Origin: Burkholderia sp. SRS-W-2-2016 | GTDB lineage: Bacteria; Pseudomonadota; Gammaproteobacteria; Burkholderiales; Burkholderiaceae | Direction: 5' to 3' | Assembly (NCBI RefSeq): GCF_001931485.1 | Contig: NZ_MSDV01000078.1 | Span: 1-64,000, forward strand | Length of the DNA: 64,000 bases | Shown: positions 1 through 7,511 of the stretch, piece after piece | Layout of the letters: every line of letters begins with the position of its first letter | Numbering within the stretch: the first letter of the stretch is position 1 | The notes under the pieces: model-generated | The model's input: the letters and a program-made list of their open reading frames with translations, nothing else | Told to the model about the DNA's origin: nothing | The model's database searches: none | Made by a program: the position numbers and the translations under genes

Positions 1-41
1 TCTTTACGCAGATCGTTTCGTTCGGCCTTCCGTGTAATTAC

Positions 42-353
42 TCAACCCGCCTTAAACACGGAAATCCTGACACCCCCGTAGCGGTTGTCGCTGGCAATGA
101 TCAGCCCGGAATCGAACGTCGCGTCCGTGAACGTTTCCCAGGTATTTGAAGACGGGGAATCCCGGTTTGAAAAATACCGGCTCCCAGTAGATTCATTTTC
201 ACGCACGATGGCTTCCGCAACGGACATAGCCTGCTCCTGCGGCATACATTCCATCGAATAGGCCTGGTCCTTCCACAGCAAATTCGCAAGAATCGCAATG
301 GCCCGCGTCCGATCGCATTCCATTAGATCTGACGCGGCCCCACACAAGCCCAA
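42..353 (-). CDS. hypothetical protein, 103 aa
   Basis: I do not recognise this protein. It is a soluble 103-residue product with no signal peptide or membrane segment; the C-terminal half is rich in Ser, Thr, Asn and Gly. It lies outside the proposed prophage end and is probably a host orphan gene. The frame has ordinary amino-acid composition, which is the only support for it being real. No ribosome-binding site was convincing. Confidence 0.4.
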   Translation of the reverse strand: MGLCGAASDLMECDRTRAIAILANLLWKDQAYSMECMPQEQAMSVAEAIVRENESTGSRYFSNRDSPSSNTWETFTDATFDSGLIIASDNRYGGVRISVFKAG

Positions 354-789
354 ACTTTTATAACGTGCGAGATCGTTCGAGTAATCTTTGACGAACGAGA
401 TTCAGATCTCACCAGCGGTTCTTTCGGTCAAGATAATTTTGATTCCATTCACGGTCGTCGCTCCAAATTACCCGCCAACTGCGGCGCACTGAACGCCGCC
501 CGCACCCCACCATGATCTTCTTCTGTCGACATTCGCATGCGTCGCCTAGTGATCCGCACGGCAAAGTTACTGGCTAACGACGAATCACGAAATGGGCGGA
601 AGATGATTCGCGACGACCGCATTTCCCAAGTAGCGTACTGCCAATGACACCGGGTTCAGAGAACAAGGCCCCGGCGCGCGCAGCGCCGCCGGAAGAATGA
701 CTGCCTTGTCACCGAAGTGGAATGTGCGGGAACACAGATTCCAGATGCACCACTACCGGAAGTAGACCGAGGGACCCGCTTAAGAACTA
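354..789. other. intergenic stretch without a recognised gene
   Basis: No convincing reading frame, RNA or promoter is visible here. Short overlapping open frames on both strands (for example 656-910 and 717-974) have poor composition and no ribosome-binding site. It separates the small left gene from the palindromic repeat that holds the IS element. Confidence 0.5.
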
Positions 790-832
790 GCGGTGTAAAG
801 CTGCTTTCTTTGCCTACCTTTCTTTGCAGCAG
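790..832. repeat. left half of host intergenic palindromic repeat (split by IS)
   Basis: The left half carries CCTACCTTTCTTTG (814-827) and the right half, across the IS, carries CAAAGAAAGTAGG (2055-2067), which is its near-perfect reverse complement. Joined, they form a palindrome with a short loop, followed by CCCCGCACAGGGG. I recognise this as an abundant intergenic repeat of Burkholderia-type genomes; the inverted repeat itself is directly visible. Confidence 0.6.
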
Positions 833-2047
833 TGTACGGACTGGAGACATAGCTGACAGGTGTACGAGGACATGGTTGACACTTTCGGGCAATCGAACGC
901 CCGGAATCATCCATGCCCTGGAACGTAAAAGACACCATGAGCCTACGACAGGAATTTGTCTCTCTGGCCGCTGAACGGACAGTGCCGTTCAGCGAGCTAT
1001 GCCGGCGTTTCAACATCAGCCGCCAGACCGGCTACAAATGGCTGGAGCGCCACGCGGCGCAAGGCCCTCAGGGTCTGGCCGACCGTTCAGGTCGCCCTCA
1101 TGAGAGCCCCACGCGCTCACCCGATGCAATCGTCGCAAGCGTGCTCGAACTGCGTCGCCAGCACGGCTGGGGCGGGCGCAAGATCCAGCGGCGCCTGCTC
1201 GATCTGGGTCACAGCCCCGTGCCCGCACCGGCCACCATCACGGAGATCCTGCGCCGGCATGGGATGCTTGATGAACGACAGCGCGCGCAGAGCCAGCACT
1301 GGCAGCGCTTCGAACACGAGCATCCGAATTCGCTGTGGCAGATGGACTTCAAGGGCGACTTCCCCACGCTGGAGGCAGGCCGCTGCAGTGCACTGACCGT
1401 GCTCGACGATCACTCGCGCTTTAACGTCGTGCTGGCGGCCTGCGCGCGCACCACCACACAGGTCGTGCAGGCCGAACTGGAGCGGGCGTTCCGCTGCTAT
1501 GGGCTGCCTTCGCGGATCAATACGGACAAAGGCTAGCCCACCGCGCCGGGGCAACTCACCGAGCTGGCCGTGTGGCTGATCAGGCTGGGCATTCATGCGA
1601 GCTCGCTCGCTGAAGGCCGAGGTCCTGCAGCGGCACGCGTTCACCACGCACGCCCACGTGCAGCAGGAACTGGAGCGTTGGCGTCACGTGTACAACAACG
1701 AGCGACCGCACGAAGCGCTGGGCATGGCCACGCCGCTCACCCGTTACCGGCCCAGCCCCCGCAGCATGCCGCCAACGCTGCCCGAGCCGGAATACGGCGC
1801 CACCGACGAGGTCCTGCAGGTCAATTCGAATGGCCTGGTGCGTTTCCGGGGCCCCGCGCTGCGCCTGTCGATTGCACTCAAAGGATTACGCGTGGCCGCC
1901 AGGCCTAGGAGCGACGAAGACGGCGTCATCGAGTTCTGGTTTGCCCATCATCGCGTCGCCCGACTTGACCTGAGCGAGCCCAAACCCTGACCATCATCTG
2001 TCAACGATGTCCTCGTACGCGTGTCAACCATGTCTCCAGTCCGTACA
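833..2047 (+). mobile_element. IS481-like insertion sequence, inactivated (1215 bp)
   Basis: Bounded by 49-bp terminal inverted repeats (833-881 and 1999-2047) that match at about 44 of 49 positions. Each end holds two tandem copies of a roughly 16-bp unit close to GAGACATGGTTGACA, the likely transposase binding sites. Three bases, CAG, are repeated on both flanks (830-832 and 2048-2050) and may be a short target duplication. The element sits in the loop of a host palindromic repeat. The transposase is broken, so the copy cannot move on its own. Confidence 0.85.
913..1990 (+). pseudogene. IS481-family DDE transposase, disrupted by stop codon and deletion
   Basis: The first part (913-1536) encodes an N-terminal helix-turn-helix pair (PFSELCRRFNISRQTGYKWL) and the start of the rve/DDE integrase core, with the first Asp in QMDFKGDF and the second in NTDKG. 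A TAG at 1534-1536 ends this frame, where family members read DNGSPW. The same frame stays open to about 1605. An internal deletion of roughly 20 codons then shifts into the frame of 1595-1990, which encodes the normal C-terminus (ERPHEALGMATPLTRY). The deletion removes the segment that holds the catalytic Glu. The gene is dead on three counts: nonsense codon, frameshift and missing catalytic residue. Confidence 0.9.
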
Positions 2048-2090
2048 CAGCATCAAAGAAAGTAGGTGCCGCCCCGCACAGGGGGCAATC
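2048..2090. repeat. right half of host palindromic repeat, with candidate att core
   Basis: It contains CAAAGAAAGTAGG, complementary to the left half beyond the IS, then CCCCGCACAGGGG at 2072-2084. The same 13 bp occurs at 54855-54867 beyond the integrase, and may be either two copies of the host repeat or the prophage att core. Confidence 0.5.
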
Positions 2091-2179
2091 CACGAAATTA
2101 TCTCAATGCTGCCAAGCCCTTATGCAGCAAGGGTTTCCGCGATTTTCACGGTCTATGGCAGAAGATTATTATTTGCATC

Positions 2180-2200
2180 AGGACAATCTGAGGACAATCT
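2180..2200 (+). promoter_or_regulatory. paired AGGACAA repeats, candidate integrase arm sites (left end)
   Basis: CAGGACAATC (2180-2189) and GAGGACAATC (2191-2200) are spaced by 11 bp, one helical turn. A matching pair lies at the other prophage end (54731-54750). Tandem arm-type sites with helical spacing are usual for lambda-type integrases; the function here is inferred from position only. Confidence 0.4.
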
Positions 2201-2290
2201 TTGCGGCGTTTCTGCAACAACTGCGCTCGTCAGTCAATCAAGAAATCCCGAAGAGCCCGCCGATTCGCTGGCGGGAGGTGATGCCAGATA

Positions 2291-2914
2291 TCATGCTTCG
2301 TCCCACAACTCACGTGCGCGGGCGGCTTCTAGTTCCCGTCGCTTTTGCGCCAATGCTGTCGTTTGATTGCTCAGGTCACGTTGCTTCGCTTTATATTGCA
2401 CAAGTACAGGGAAGTCGCGGTCGTCAAATCCAGGATTGATTGCGTAGCGATATTTGCCGGGTCCGGTTCGTTCCCATTCGGGATACCGGTCGGCGCTTTC
2501 CGCGATCAGACCGTGTTTATCGAGCAGTGGAGCTAGATGATTTATCGCTCTACGAAACGAAGCACCAGCGTGGGATTCGCCTACCCCTGGCACGCTTGCC
2601 GCGCGTGAAGTAGGCGGTCGGCGATGGGGCCATTGATCTTGGTCTCCTAATGCGTTTTGACATATTTGTGGCAGCGCTTGAATGAGTGCATTGAGATCAG
2701 CCTTGATCTGCCTCACGGGTTCAACGCCACCAGCGTTGATCTTTGTAGCGTGGGCCTCAATTGCTCGACGAACACTGCTTTGCATCCACTTCTCGACTGT
2801 CGGGGGCAATTGACGACCAAACTCGGAGTAGAGCCGGTCAAGTTCCGCCTTTGCTGGCTCTAAGTCCGATTCCATTCGTTCGATTTGAGCCTGAATTTCA
2901 CTGCTGGTCGGCAT
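2291..2914 (-). CDS. hypothetical phage protein with coiled-coil ends, 207 aa
   Basis: Unknown function. The N-terminal 45 residues and the last 40 (QTTALAQKRRELEAARAREL) are charged heptad-like helices, and the middle has conserved-looking aromatic and Gly residues (YPEWERTGPGKYRYAINPGF). The start is supported by AGGA eight bases upstream on the minus strand. It is the last gene of the leftward early block, separated from the 165-residue gene by 143 bp that contains a hairpin. It lies next to the presumed left prophage end. Confidence 0.65.
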   Translation of the reverse strand: MPTSSEIQAQIERMESDLEPAKAELDRLYSEFGRQLPPTVEKWMQSSVRRAIEAHATKINAGGVEPVRQIKADLNALIQALPQICQNALGDQDQWPHRRPPTSRAASVPGVGESHAGASFRRAINHLAPLLDKHGLIAESADRYPEWERTGPGKYRYAINPGFDDRDFPVLVQYKAKQRDLSNQTTALAQKRRELEAARARELWDEA

Positions 2915-2998
2915 GATCTGTTCCTATTTTTAGCTTTCAGGACGCTCCCGCCGGTTCCATTGCAGGGCACACTCGAACTGGCCAGCCGAGATGTGAAC

Positions 2999-3015
2999 GG
3001 CGGGAGATACCCGCC
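2999..3015 (-). promoter_or_regulatory. hairpin between early-operon genes
   Basis: GGCGGG, a 5-base loop and CCCGCC form a perfect 6-bp stem. No T-run follows on either strand, so it is not a classical terminator. It lies in the leader of the 207-residue gene, where it could stabilise or process the transcript. Confidence 0.35.
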
Positions 3016-3057
3016 AAGGCGGATAATGCATTGCGCCCCTATTTATATCATGCTCCG

Positions 3058-3555
3058 TCAGTGGTCCTCTACGCTGTCCGTTGAATCTTCGAGCACTTCG
3101 AGCGTTCCCCGCACGTCCGGTAAATGCAGCAACGCCAGCACTCGCGCGGAAACCTGTTCGTCCTCCGGGTATACCTTGACGCGAAATGTATAGGGCACCG
3201 TCCCGCCGTCCATCGGGACGAACGACACCTTATCCACTTTCACGCCGATGAACGGAAGGTCTTCGTCGTGGTCGCCGTCGCGAAATGTCATACTCGCAAG
3301 GAAGCTTCCCGACCAGTGCAACGTTCCGAGTTCGGGGTTCTTCAGGTGGGGCGTGTGGTCCGGGTCGATCAGGTCGTACGCACTGTCTGCGTCATATAAC
3401 GAACGGCGCAAGGTCGGAGATAACCGGTCCAGCGACGTGTTCGGCAGGTCCGTTGCAATCTTTAGATCAAGCGTTAGTACTTCATCGTCGCCGTGGTACT
3501 CCGTGCGGGTATTGATGTGCTCAACCCTGACTGGATGATTTTCAAAGTCCATCAT
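3058..3555 (-). CDS. hypothetical protein in recombination operon, 165 aa
   Basis: Unknown soluble protein, acidic at the C-terminus. Its ATG overlaps the stop codon of recT by 4 bp (ATGA), so it is translationally coupled to the RecT annealase. Sequence such as LPFIGVKVDKVSFVPMDG and a beta-rich pattern suggest one folded domain. The tight coupling to RecT and the YqaJ exonuclease suggests a role in phage DNA recombination or replication, for example as a single-strand DNA partner, but no ssDNA-binding motif is visible. Confidence 0.7.
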   Translation of the reverse strand: MMDFENHPVRVEHINTRTEYHGDDEVLTLDLKIATDLPNTSLDRLSPTLRRSLYDADSAYDLIDPDHTPHLKNPELGTLHWSGSFLASMTFRDGDHDEDLPFIGVKVDKVSFVPMDGGTVPYTFRVKVYPEDEQVSARVLALLHLPDVRGTLEVLEDSTDSVEDH

Positions 3556-4679
3556 TGTTCGCCCCCCATCTTGTGGCGTTTCGTGACGTAGAACTCTTCC
3601 AGCTCTTCACGCTGGCCTTCGTCCGGCACATTGCGTATCAGGTCGCCTGCAAGGTCCAATGCTTCAATCGCGACAGCCTTTTCAAGCCCGTCCATGACCT
3701 GCGCGAAAGTCAGCGCGACCGGCTCGGCGTCGGTTTCTTTCCTGCTTGCCTGGGAAGCGGCGCGGGCTGCCGCGATCTTGTCGGCGTACGCAGTGCGGGC
3801 AATTTCTTTCTCCCGGTCGGAACGCAACCGCGTTGCCTGTTCCCCGGCTGCCGTCAGTTCCTCGGCGGAATTCGCGTCGGCGATCAGGCGTAGAACGTCA
3901 TCCAGCGTTGGCGCGGCATCGCGCGGCGGTGTATTTTTTTTCATGCGCTGTTTGACGCTATCTGTGCGCGACGATTCGGGCGCGACAGATTCGCGCCTGA
4001 CTTCTTCGACTGGTCCCATATCGCGAACGCCCGAACCGACAACCTCCAGTTCGTCGGGCGTACGCACGCCAAAGACAACTTCGGACGTGTGCAGGCGCGA
4101 CCACCGCTTACCGGACAGATAGGCAATCTGTTGCTTCGGGTCATCCGCCCACAATGTCGAGTTGCGGACGCGGGCCTGCTTCATCATGATTGTCAGCACG
4201 CGAGGTTCGCGCTCGCCCTTGAGCGTCGCGAAGCAACGCACGCCAAGCCCTTCTTCGTCTTCGATGTTCCATGCGGGCACGCGATATCGAACAGGCTCGC
4301 CGTGTTCGTTCTTCTTCGTCTTCGACTCGCGTTCAGCAAACTGCCCGACGATCTTTTCCCAACCCCCGAACCATTCCCAATTCAGGCGATCCGTCAGCAG
4401 GCCTGACGTGTTGACGGCGGCGATGATTAGCTGCGCTTCATAGCCAATCTGGTTGTTGACGAAGTGCGTTTTGGCCGCGACCGCGAAAGGATTCATGCCC
4501 CATTGCAGCGCCTGAATCGTCACGGCGGCGCAGTTGCCCGGCTTCCCGCGATACGGCTCAGGCACAGTGACGCCCGCTGTTGCCATCAGGTTCGCGAAGC
4601 GCTCGATATAGCCAAGCGTGTCCGCGGTTAATTCGAAGCGCTTCAGTGCGCGCGGTTCTTCTTCAAGAGTCTCGATCAT
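3552..4679 (-). CDS. recT: RecT-family single-strand annealing recombinase
   Basis: RecT family (RecT/Bet superfamily): binds single-stranded DNA made by a partner exonuclease and anneals it to a complementary strand. Typical RecT features are seen at PEPYRGKPGNCAAVTIQALQ, then a G-x-N-P-F-A motif, the FVNNQIGYEAQLIIAAVN segment and the WADDPKQQIAYLSGKRW block. The C-terminal third is charged and low in complexity, as is common in the family. An open frame extends 19 codons upstream, but the ATG at 4679 overlaps the exonuclease stop codon as TCAT/ATGA and starts the conserved protein, so I choose it (375 aa). It forms a recombination pair with the YqaJ gene immediately upstream. Confidence 0.93.
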   Translation of the reverse strand: MIETLEEEPRALKRFELTADTLGYIERFANLMATAGVTVPEPYRGKPGNCAAVTIQALQWGMNPFAVAAKTHFVNNQIGYEAQLIIAAVNTSGLLTDRLNWEWFGGWEKIVGQFAERESKTKKNEHGEPVRYRVPAWNIEDEEGLGVRCFATLKGEREPRVLTIMMKQARVRNSTLWADDPKQQIAYLSGKRWSRLHTSEVVFGVRTPDELEVVGSGVRDMGPVEEVRRESVAPESSRTDSVKQRMKKNTPPRDAAPTLDDVLRLIADANSAEELTAAGEQATRLRSDREKEIARTAYADKIAAARAASQASRKETDAEPVALTFAQVMDGLEKAVAIEALDLAGDLIRNVPDEGQREELEEFYVTKRHKMGGEQ

Positions 4680-5584
4680 TCGGTAACCTCCTTGCTTTCG
4701 TTCGGTTTGCTGTAGGTCAGCGTCGTGTAGTCGCACTCGTCTACGCTGTAAGCGGGACGGTGGACAACCTTGCGTTTATAAGCGCCACCGTTTGGAAGCC
4801 GTCCGATTGCGGCCTCCTGCATCGCGTGCAGAATATGGGCGCGTGCGCCGTCGCTAACGGCCTGATACGCCTTCACCTGTTCATCAGCTTCGATGCGTAC
4901 GTTGTGCCAGTCCATCAGCGCCGCATCAAGCGTGATGGTTTCGCCGGTCGTGCCGGGATAGAGACGCTTCAGCATGTCAACGGCATGCCGGTGTGAGTAG
5001 TCGAAAGGTGGCGGCTCCCCGGTTTCAACGAACGTCCAGAACGTCATTTCCTGGTCGATCAGCAGTTCGGAAAATTCGGGATCGCGCTCGATGGTGTAGG
5101 TAACAAGACGATTGCCGCCGACCACCGCGCCGAGGTGCCACGCGTCGTAATTCAGCACTGTCAGGTAGTGATGGCACTGGCACAGATATTCGACCGGAAC
5201 CTGGTCTGAACCCTGTTCGCCCCATTCGCCGGAAAACTTGAAGTAATCGACGTTGACGTTCTTCGCCTCGAAACCTTCGCGCCGACCTTCAACCAGTCGA
5301 TCAATGGACGCGGCCATAAACGGATACTTCGCGTGCCGGATAATCTGGTTGCGGCGGCGCAGGCGAACGCCCATGCGATGCGCAAACATGTCGGCTGCAA
5401 TGGCCTCCATCGCCTGACCGAACCGGGTCGTTTCATTTTCATTCCGTTCGCCAGTCGCCTGGCCGGTCTTGTCCAGCCACAACTCGTACGCTGTCAGGTA
5501 GCGTGACTGCCCGATGGCAGCGGCCGAATCGCTGCCGCCGATCCCTTTGCGGCGTTCCGCAAGCCAATCGTCCCTTGAGTTCAT
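4676..5584 (-). CDS. YqaJ-family viral recombinase (5'-3' exonuclease)
   Basis: YqaJ domain, a lambda-exonuclease-like PD-(D/E)xK nuclease that resects double-stranded ends for the annealase. Near the N-terminus is the family signature WLAERRKGIGGSDSAAAIG. FEAKNVN gives the E-x-K catalytic pair, preceded by AASIDRLVEG with the metal-binding Asp. QCHHYLTVL matches the conserved QxQ-type helix. The ATG at 5584 begins MNSRDDWL, the usual start just before the signature; the open frame extends 21 codons further up, but these overlap the preceding gene. It overlaps recT by 4 bp, so the two proteins are made together. Confidence 0.92.
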   Translation of the reverse strand: MNSRDDWLAERRKGIGGSDSAAAIGQSRYLTAYELWLDKTGQATGERNENETTRFGQAMEAIAADMFAHRMGVRLRRRNQIIRHAKYPFMAASIDRLVEGRREGFEAKNVNVDYFKFSGEWGEQGSDQVPVEYLCQCHHYLTVLNYDAWHLGAVVGGNRLVTYTIERDPEFSELLIDQEMTFWTFVETGEPPPFDYSHRHAVDMLKRLYPGTTGETITLDAALMDWHNVRIEADEQVKAYQAVSDGARAHILHAMQEAAIGRLPNGGAYKRKVVHRPAYSVDECDYTTLTYSKPNESKEVTE

Positions 5585-5588
5585 GGGC

Positions 5589-6062
5589 TTATTCCTTGAG
5601 CGAAAGACCACGCTGCGCCAGCATCGCGCGTATTTCTCCAAGCGCACGTCGGCCGATACCGTGTATCCGTAAGAGGTCGGGCTCCGACGCGACTGTCAGG
5701 TCAATGGCGAGGTAAATGCCAGCGCCCCTCAACGCGTTTCGCACGCGCGTTCTCAAAGGAAGATCGATGATCCGCGTAAGGCCAAGCTCCGCCACCATGG
5801 TCCGCACTTCTTTTGCAGAGAAGAGACCGATGCCTGGAACACGCAACAATTCGGCTTGAGTAATGATCGTCAGGTCGGCGACTGTGTGGAACCCAGCGGT
5901 GTTCAACGCGTTGCGCACACGGACGCTTAGTGGCAGGTCGGCAACCCGCGTACGTCGGATGACATCGCCGGGCCGCAGGACAGCAGTACGGGCTGCGTTC
6001 TCATCGCTGACGCCCTGGGGGAGCGTTGGCATCTGGTCGCCCACAGGCAGGCGGTTAGTCAT
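5589..6062 (-). CDS. tandem RNA-polymerase alpha-CTD-like (helix-hairpin-helix) protein
   Basis: 157 residues with two copies of a fold that matches the C-terminal domain of RNA polymerase alpha. Domain 1 is residues 43-95 and domain 2 is 100-154. Domain 2 aligns closely to the E. coli alpha-CTD, ending in LAQRGLSL as alpha does in LASRGLSL. Positions equivalent to the DNA-contacting Arg265 and Asn268 are kept in both (R48/N51 and R106/N109). There is no alpha N-terminal assembly domain; the first 40 residues look unstructured. The start at 6062 overlaps the upstream stop as ATGA. The protein should bind minor-groove, UP-element-like DNA. Whether it acts on transcription or in recombination with the following yqaJ-recT pair is not visible from the sequence. 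Confidence 0.8.
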   Translation of the reverse strand: MTNRLPVGDQMPTLPQGVSDENAARTAVLRPGDVIRRTRVADLPLSVRVRNALNTAGFHTVADLTIITQAELLRVPGIGLFSAKEVRTMVAELGLTRIIDLPLRTRVRNALRGAGIYLAIDLTVASEPDLLRIHGIGRRALGEIRAMLAQRGLSLKE

Positions 6063-6337
6063 TGCAGCGGCTCCGCCAGAACACGGATGAACACTGTCCA
6101 CAGACCCGTTTCGATGTCCCGATACTGGCCGGTGATGACGGGTCGCCGCGCCGCGACAATTGAGTCCCGCACTGTTAGCGCGTATGAGTAGGTATTAGCG
6201 CTATTCGGTCCACGAACAATATGGTTGTTTCCACCTTCTTCATTGGGCATTGACCAGTGCTCTACAAAATCGATTCCCACGTTGCGCTCCCGGTCGAGAA
6301 ACATGGCTCGAAAGATAGTCGAGCAGTGCAGCCCCAT
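6059..6337 (-). CDS. hypothetical protein, first gene of leftward early operon, 92 aa
   Basis: Unknown protein without membrane segments. The C-terminal part (SYALTVRDSIVAARRPVI onward) looks beta-rich. The start is uncertain: ATG at 6337, or ATG at 6304, neither with a strong ribosome-binding site. It overlaps the alpha-CTD-like gene by 4 bp and would be the first gene transcribed from the leftward promoter at 6395-6423. Confidence 0.6.
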   Translation of the reverse strand: MGLHCSTIFRAMFLDRERNVGIDFVEHWSMPNEEGGNNHIVRGPNSANTYSYALTVRDSIVAARRPVITGQYRDIETGLWTVFIRVLAEPLQ

Positions 6338-6394
6338 TCAAGGAATATAGAAAAACGCAATTGCGCAGAAATTGATAATTGCCGAATTTTTTGA

Positions 6395-6423
6395 GTTATT
6401 TCTTTGTATTTAAATTTTTTCAA
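6395..6423 (-). promoter_or_regulatory. candidate leftward early promoter
   Basis: On the minus strand TTGAAA (6418-6423) is followed by a 17-bp spacer and AATAAC (6395-6400). It lies about 60 bp upstream of the first leftward gene in an AT-rich tract. Confidence 0.4.
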
Positions 6424-6468
6424 GGGGCGTCAAAGCCCCGCCGGAAGGCGGTCTAGGTGAAACCACTT

Positions 6469-6483
6469 ACGAAATAATTTCGT
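6469..6483. promoter_or_regulatory. 15-bp palindrome, candidate operator
   Basis: ACGAAATAATTTCGT is a perfect inverted repeat of 7-bp arms around one central base. It lies between the two divergent early promoters, where a repressor could control both. The double-XRE protein at 51869-52951 is a candidate ligand, by inference only. Confidence 0.45.
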
Positions 6484-6543
6484 TTATGAAACGACGGTAC
6501 ACGTCTGCGTACTTCTATGCACTTTTGAAGCAAGTGACCGTGA

Positions 6544-6572
6544 TTGACCGAATTCCTTTTCACGTCTAGTTT
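6544..6572 (+). promoter_or_regulatory. candidate rightward early promoter
   Basis: TTGACC (6544-6549), a 17-bp spacer and a weak TAGTTT (6567-6572) lie about 35 bp upstream of a strong ribosome-binding site (AGAGAGGAAG) at 6590-6599. Confidence 0.35.
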
Positions 6573-6605
6573 TTATTTTCGACGCTCGGAGAGAGGAAGT
6601 TCGGC

Positions 6606-6650
6606 ATGGACCCGCTTATAGACGATCTGCCTTTTTCAACGGCTGGATAG
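6606..6650 (+). other. 14-codon leader frame ending in an in-frame amber codon
   Basis: ATG at 6606 is preceded at ideal distance by AGAGAGGAAG and encodes MDPLIDDLPFSTAG before TAG at 6648-6650. The frame is the same as that of the following gene (6660), with only three codons between the stop and its ATG. The downstream ATG has a much poorer ribosome-binding site. It is either a leader peptide that couples translation or the true N-terminus interrupted by an amber mutation (CAG to TAG would restore it). Confidence 0.5.
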
Positions 6651-6659
6651 GCTGGCGCG

Positions 6660-7511
6660 ATGAATACCGTCGATCAACGAACGCGTCTTACTGGCTCAGA
6701 CGGCAAGACGTATCCGCGCAGCTATAAGGCCAACCGCGAAACGATCCGGCAAGCCATTGAAACGGACCCAGCCGCGACGAACACGGCAATCGCCAGGCTG
6801 ACCAATGCATCGCGCGATACGGTCATCGACGTGCGCCTGAACATGACGGCTCGCGCTGGCGCGATGGTTGATGCGCGCTATGTGACGATGTGTACCGCCA
6901 TCGCCGAATGTCACCGTGTCGATGAAGTCAAGGACTTGCGCGACAAGGCACTCGCGCTCGAAGTCTATGCGCGGCAAGCCAAGAACACAGATGCCGAACG
7001 CAAGGCGTGTGATATCCGCATACGCGCGGAACGTCGCGCTGGCAAGTTGCTCAAGGAACTGGCCGCAGCGGAATTGCGCGCAACGAAGTCGCACGGTGGA
7101 GCGAACATCGCAACGGTGTCGCCTGGGGCGACACCGGTAGCTCAACCACAGACGCTTGCAGACCTCGGCGTCACGCGTGACCAGTCTTCGAAGTGGCAGA
7201 GGCTGGCGGAGATTCCTGACAAGGACTTCGAGCAAGCGTTGCGCGACCCGGCGAAGAAGCCTTCCACAAAAGCGCTTATCCGGGAGATTCGCGACGACGT
7301 AGCCACGACCATCAACCGCATTCCCGACGATGTGCTCTGGATATGGGGCCGCGTGCGCGACTTCGAAGGTGACGGGTATCTGTCGAAGAATCCCATCGCG
7401 ATCTATGACGCGATGACAGACACGATGCAGGCCGACATGCGGCGCATCGTGCCGGGCATGGCTGCGTTTCTAAGCGCAATGTTGGAAGGGGTTAGCCATG
7501 ACGGGAGTTAG
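6660..7511 (+). CDS. phage early DNA-binding-type protein, 283 aa
   Basis: The family is one I know only from phages and plasmids, without an assigned function. An N-terminal helix-turn-helix-like segment (TNTAIARLTNASRDTVIDVR) is followed by a charged helical middle (VDEVKDLRDKALALEVYARQ) and a second motif, TLADLGVTRDQSSKWQRLAE, typical of ParB/RepB-like phage proteins. It is the first gene of the replication operon and overlaps the next gene by 14 bp. A role in DNA replication or its regulation is an inference. An in-frame amber codon and a leader with the better ribosome-binding site lie directly upstream. Confidence 0.7.
   Translation: MNTVDQRTRLTGSDGKTYPRSYKANRETIRQAIETDPAATNTAIARLTNASRDTVIDVRLNMTARAGAMVDARYVTMCTAIAECHRVDEVKDLRDKALALEVYARQAKNTDAERKACDIRIRAERRAGKLLKELAAAELRATKSHGGANIATVSPGATPVAQPQTLADLGVTRDQSSKWQRLAEIPDKDFEQALRDPAKKPSTKALIREIRDDVATTINRIPDDVLWIWGRVRDFEGDGYLSKNPIAIYDAMTDTMQADMRRIVPGMAAFLSAMLEGVSHDGS

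Larger units (their letters stand above)
6338..6605. other. divergent early control region
   Basis: This 270-bp non-coding stretch separates the leftward recombination operon from the rightward replication operon. It is AT-rich at 6370-6420. It contains one candidate promoter in each direction, a 15-bp palindrome (6469-6483) and two overlapping short stems at 6424-6439 (GGGGC/GCCCC) and 6438-6451 (CCGCC/GGCGG). It has the layout of a phage early control region, but no repressor gene lies next to it. Confidence 0.6.

Noticed and set aside
833..2047. Functional transposase by programmed frameshifting
   Set aside because: The first frame ends at a TAG well before the shift, and about 20 codons with the catalytic Glu are missing, so frameshifting cannot restore an active enzyme.
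2122..2439. Plus-strand frame of 105 codons near the left prophage end
   Set aside because: It overlaps the better-supported minus-strand gene at 2291-2914 and has no coding-like composition.
6424..6451. Stems GGGGC/GCCCC and CCGCC/GGCGG as a terminator
   Set aside because: The two stems share bases and neither is followed by a T-run; kept only as part of the control region.
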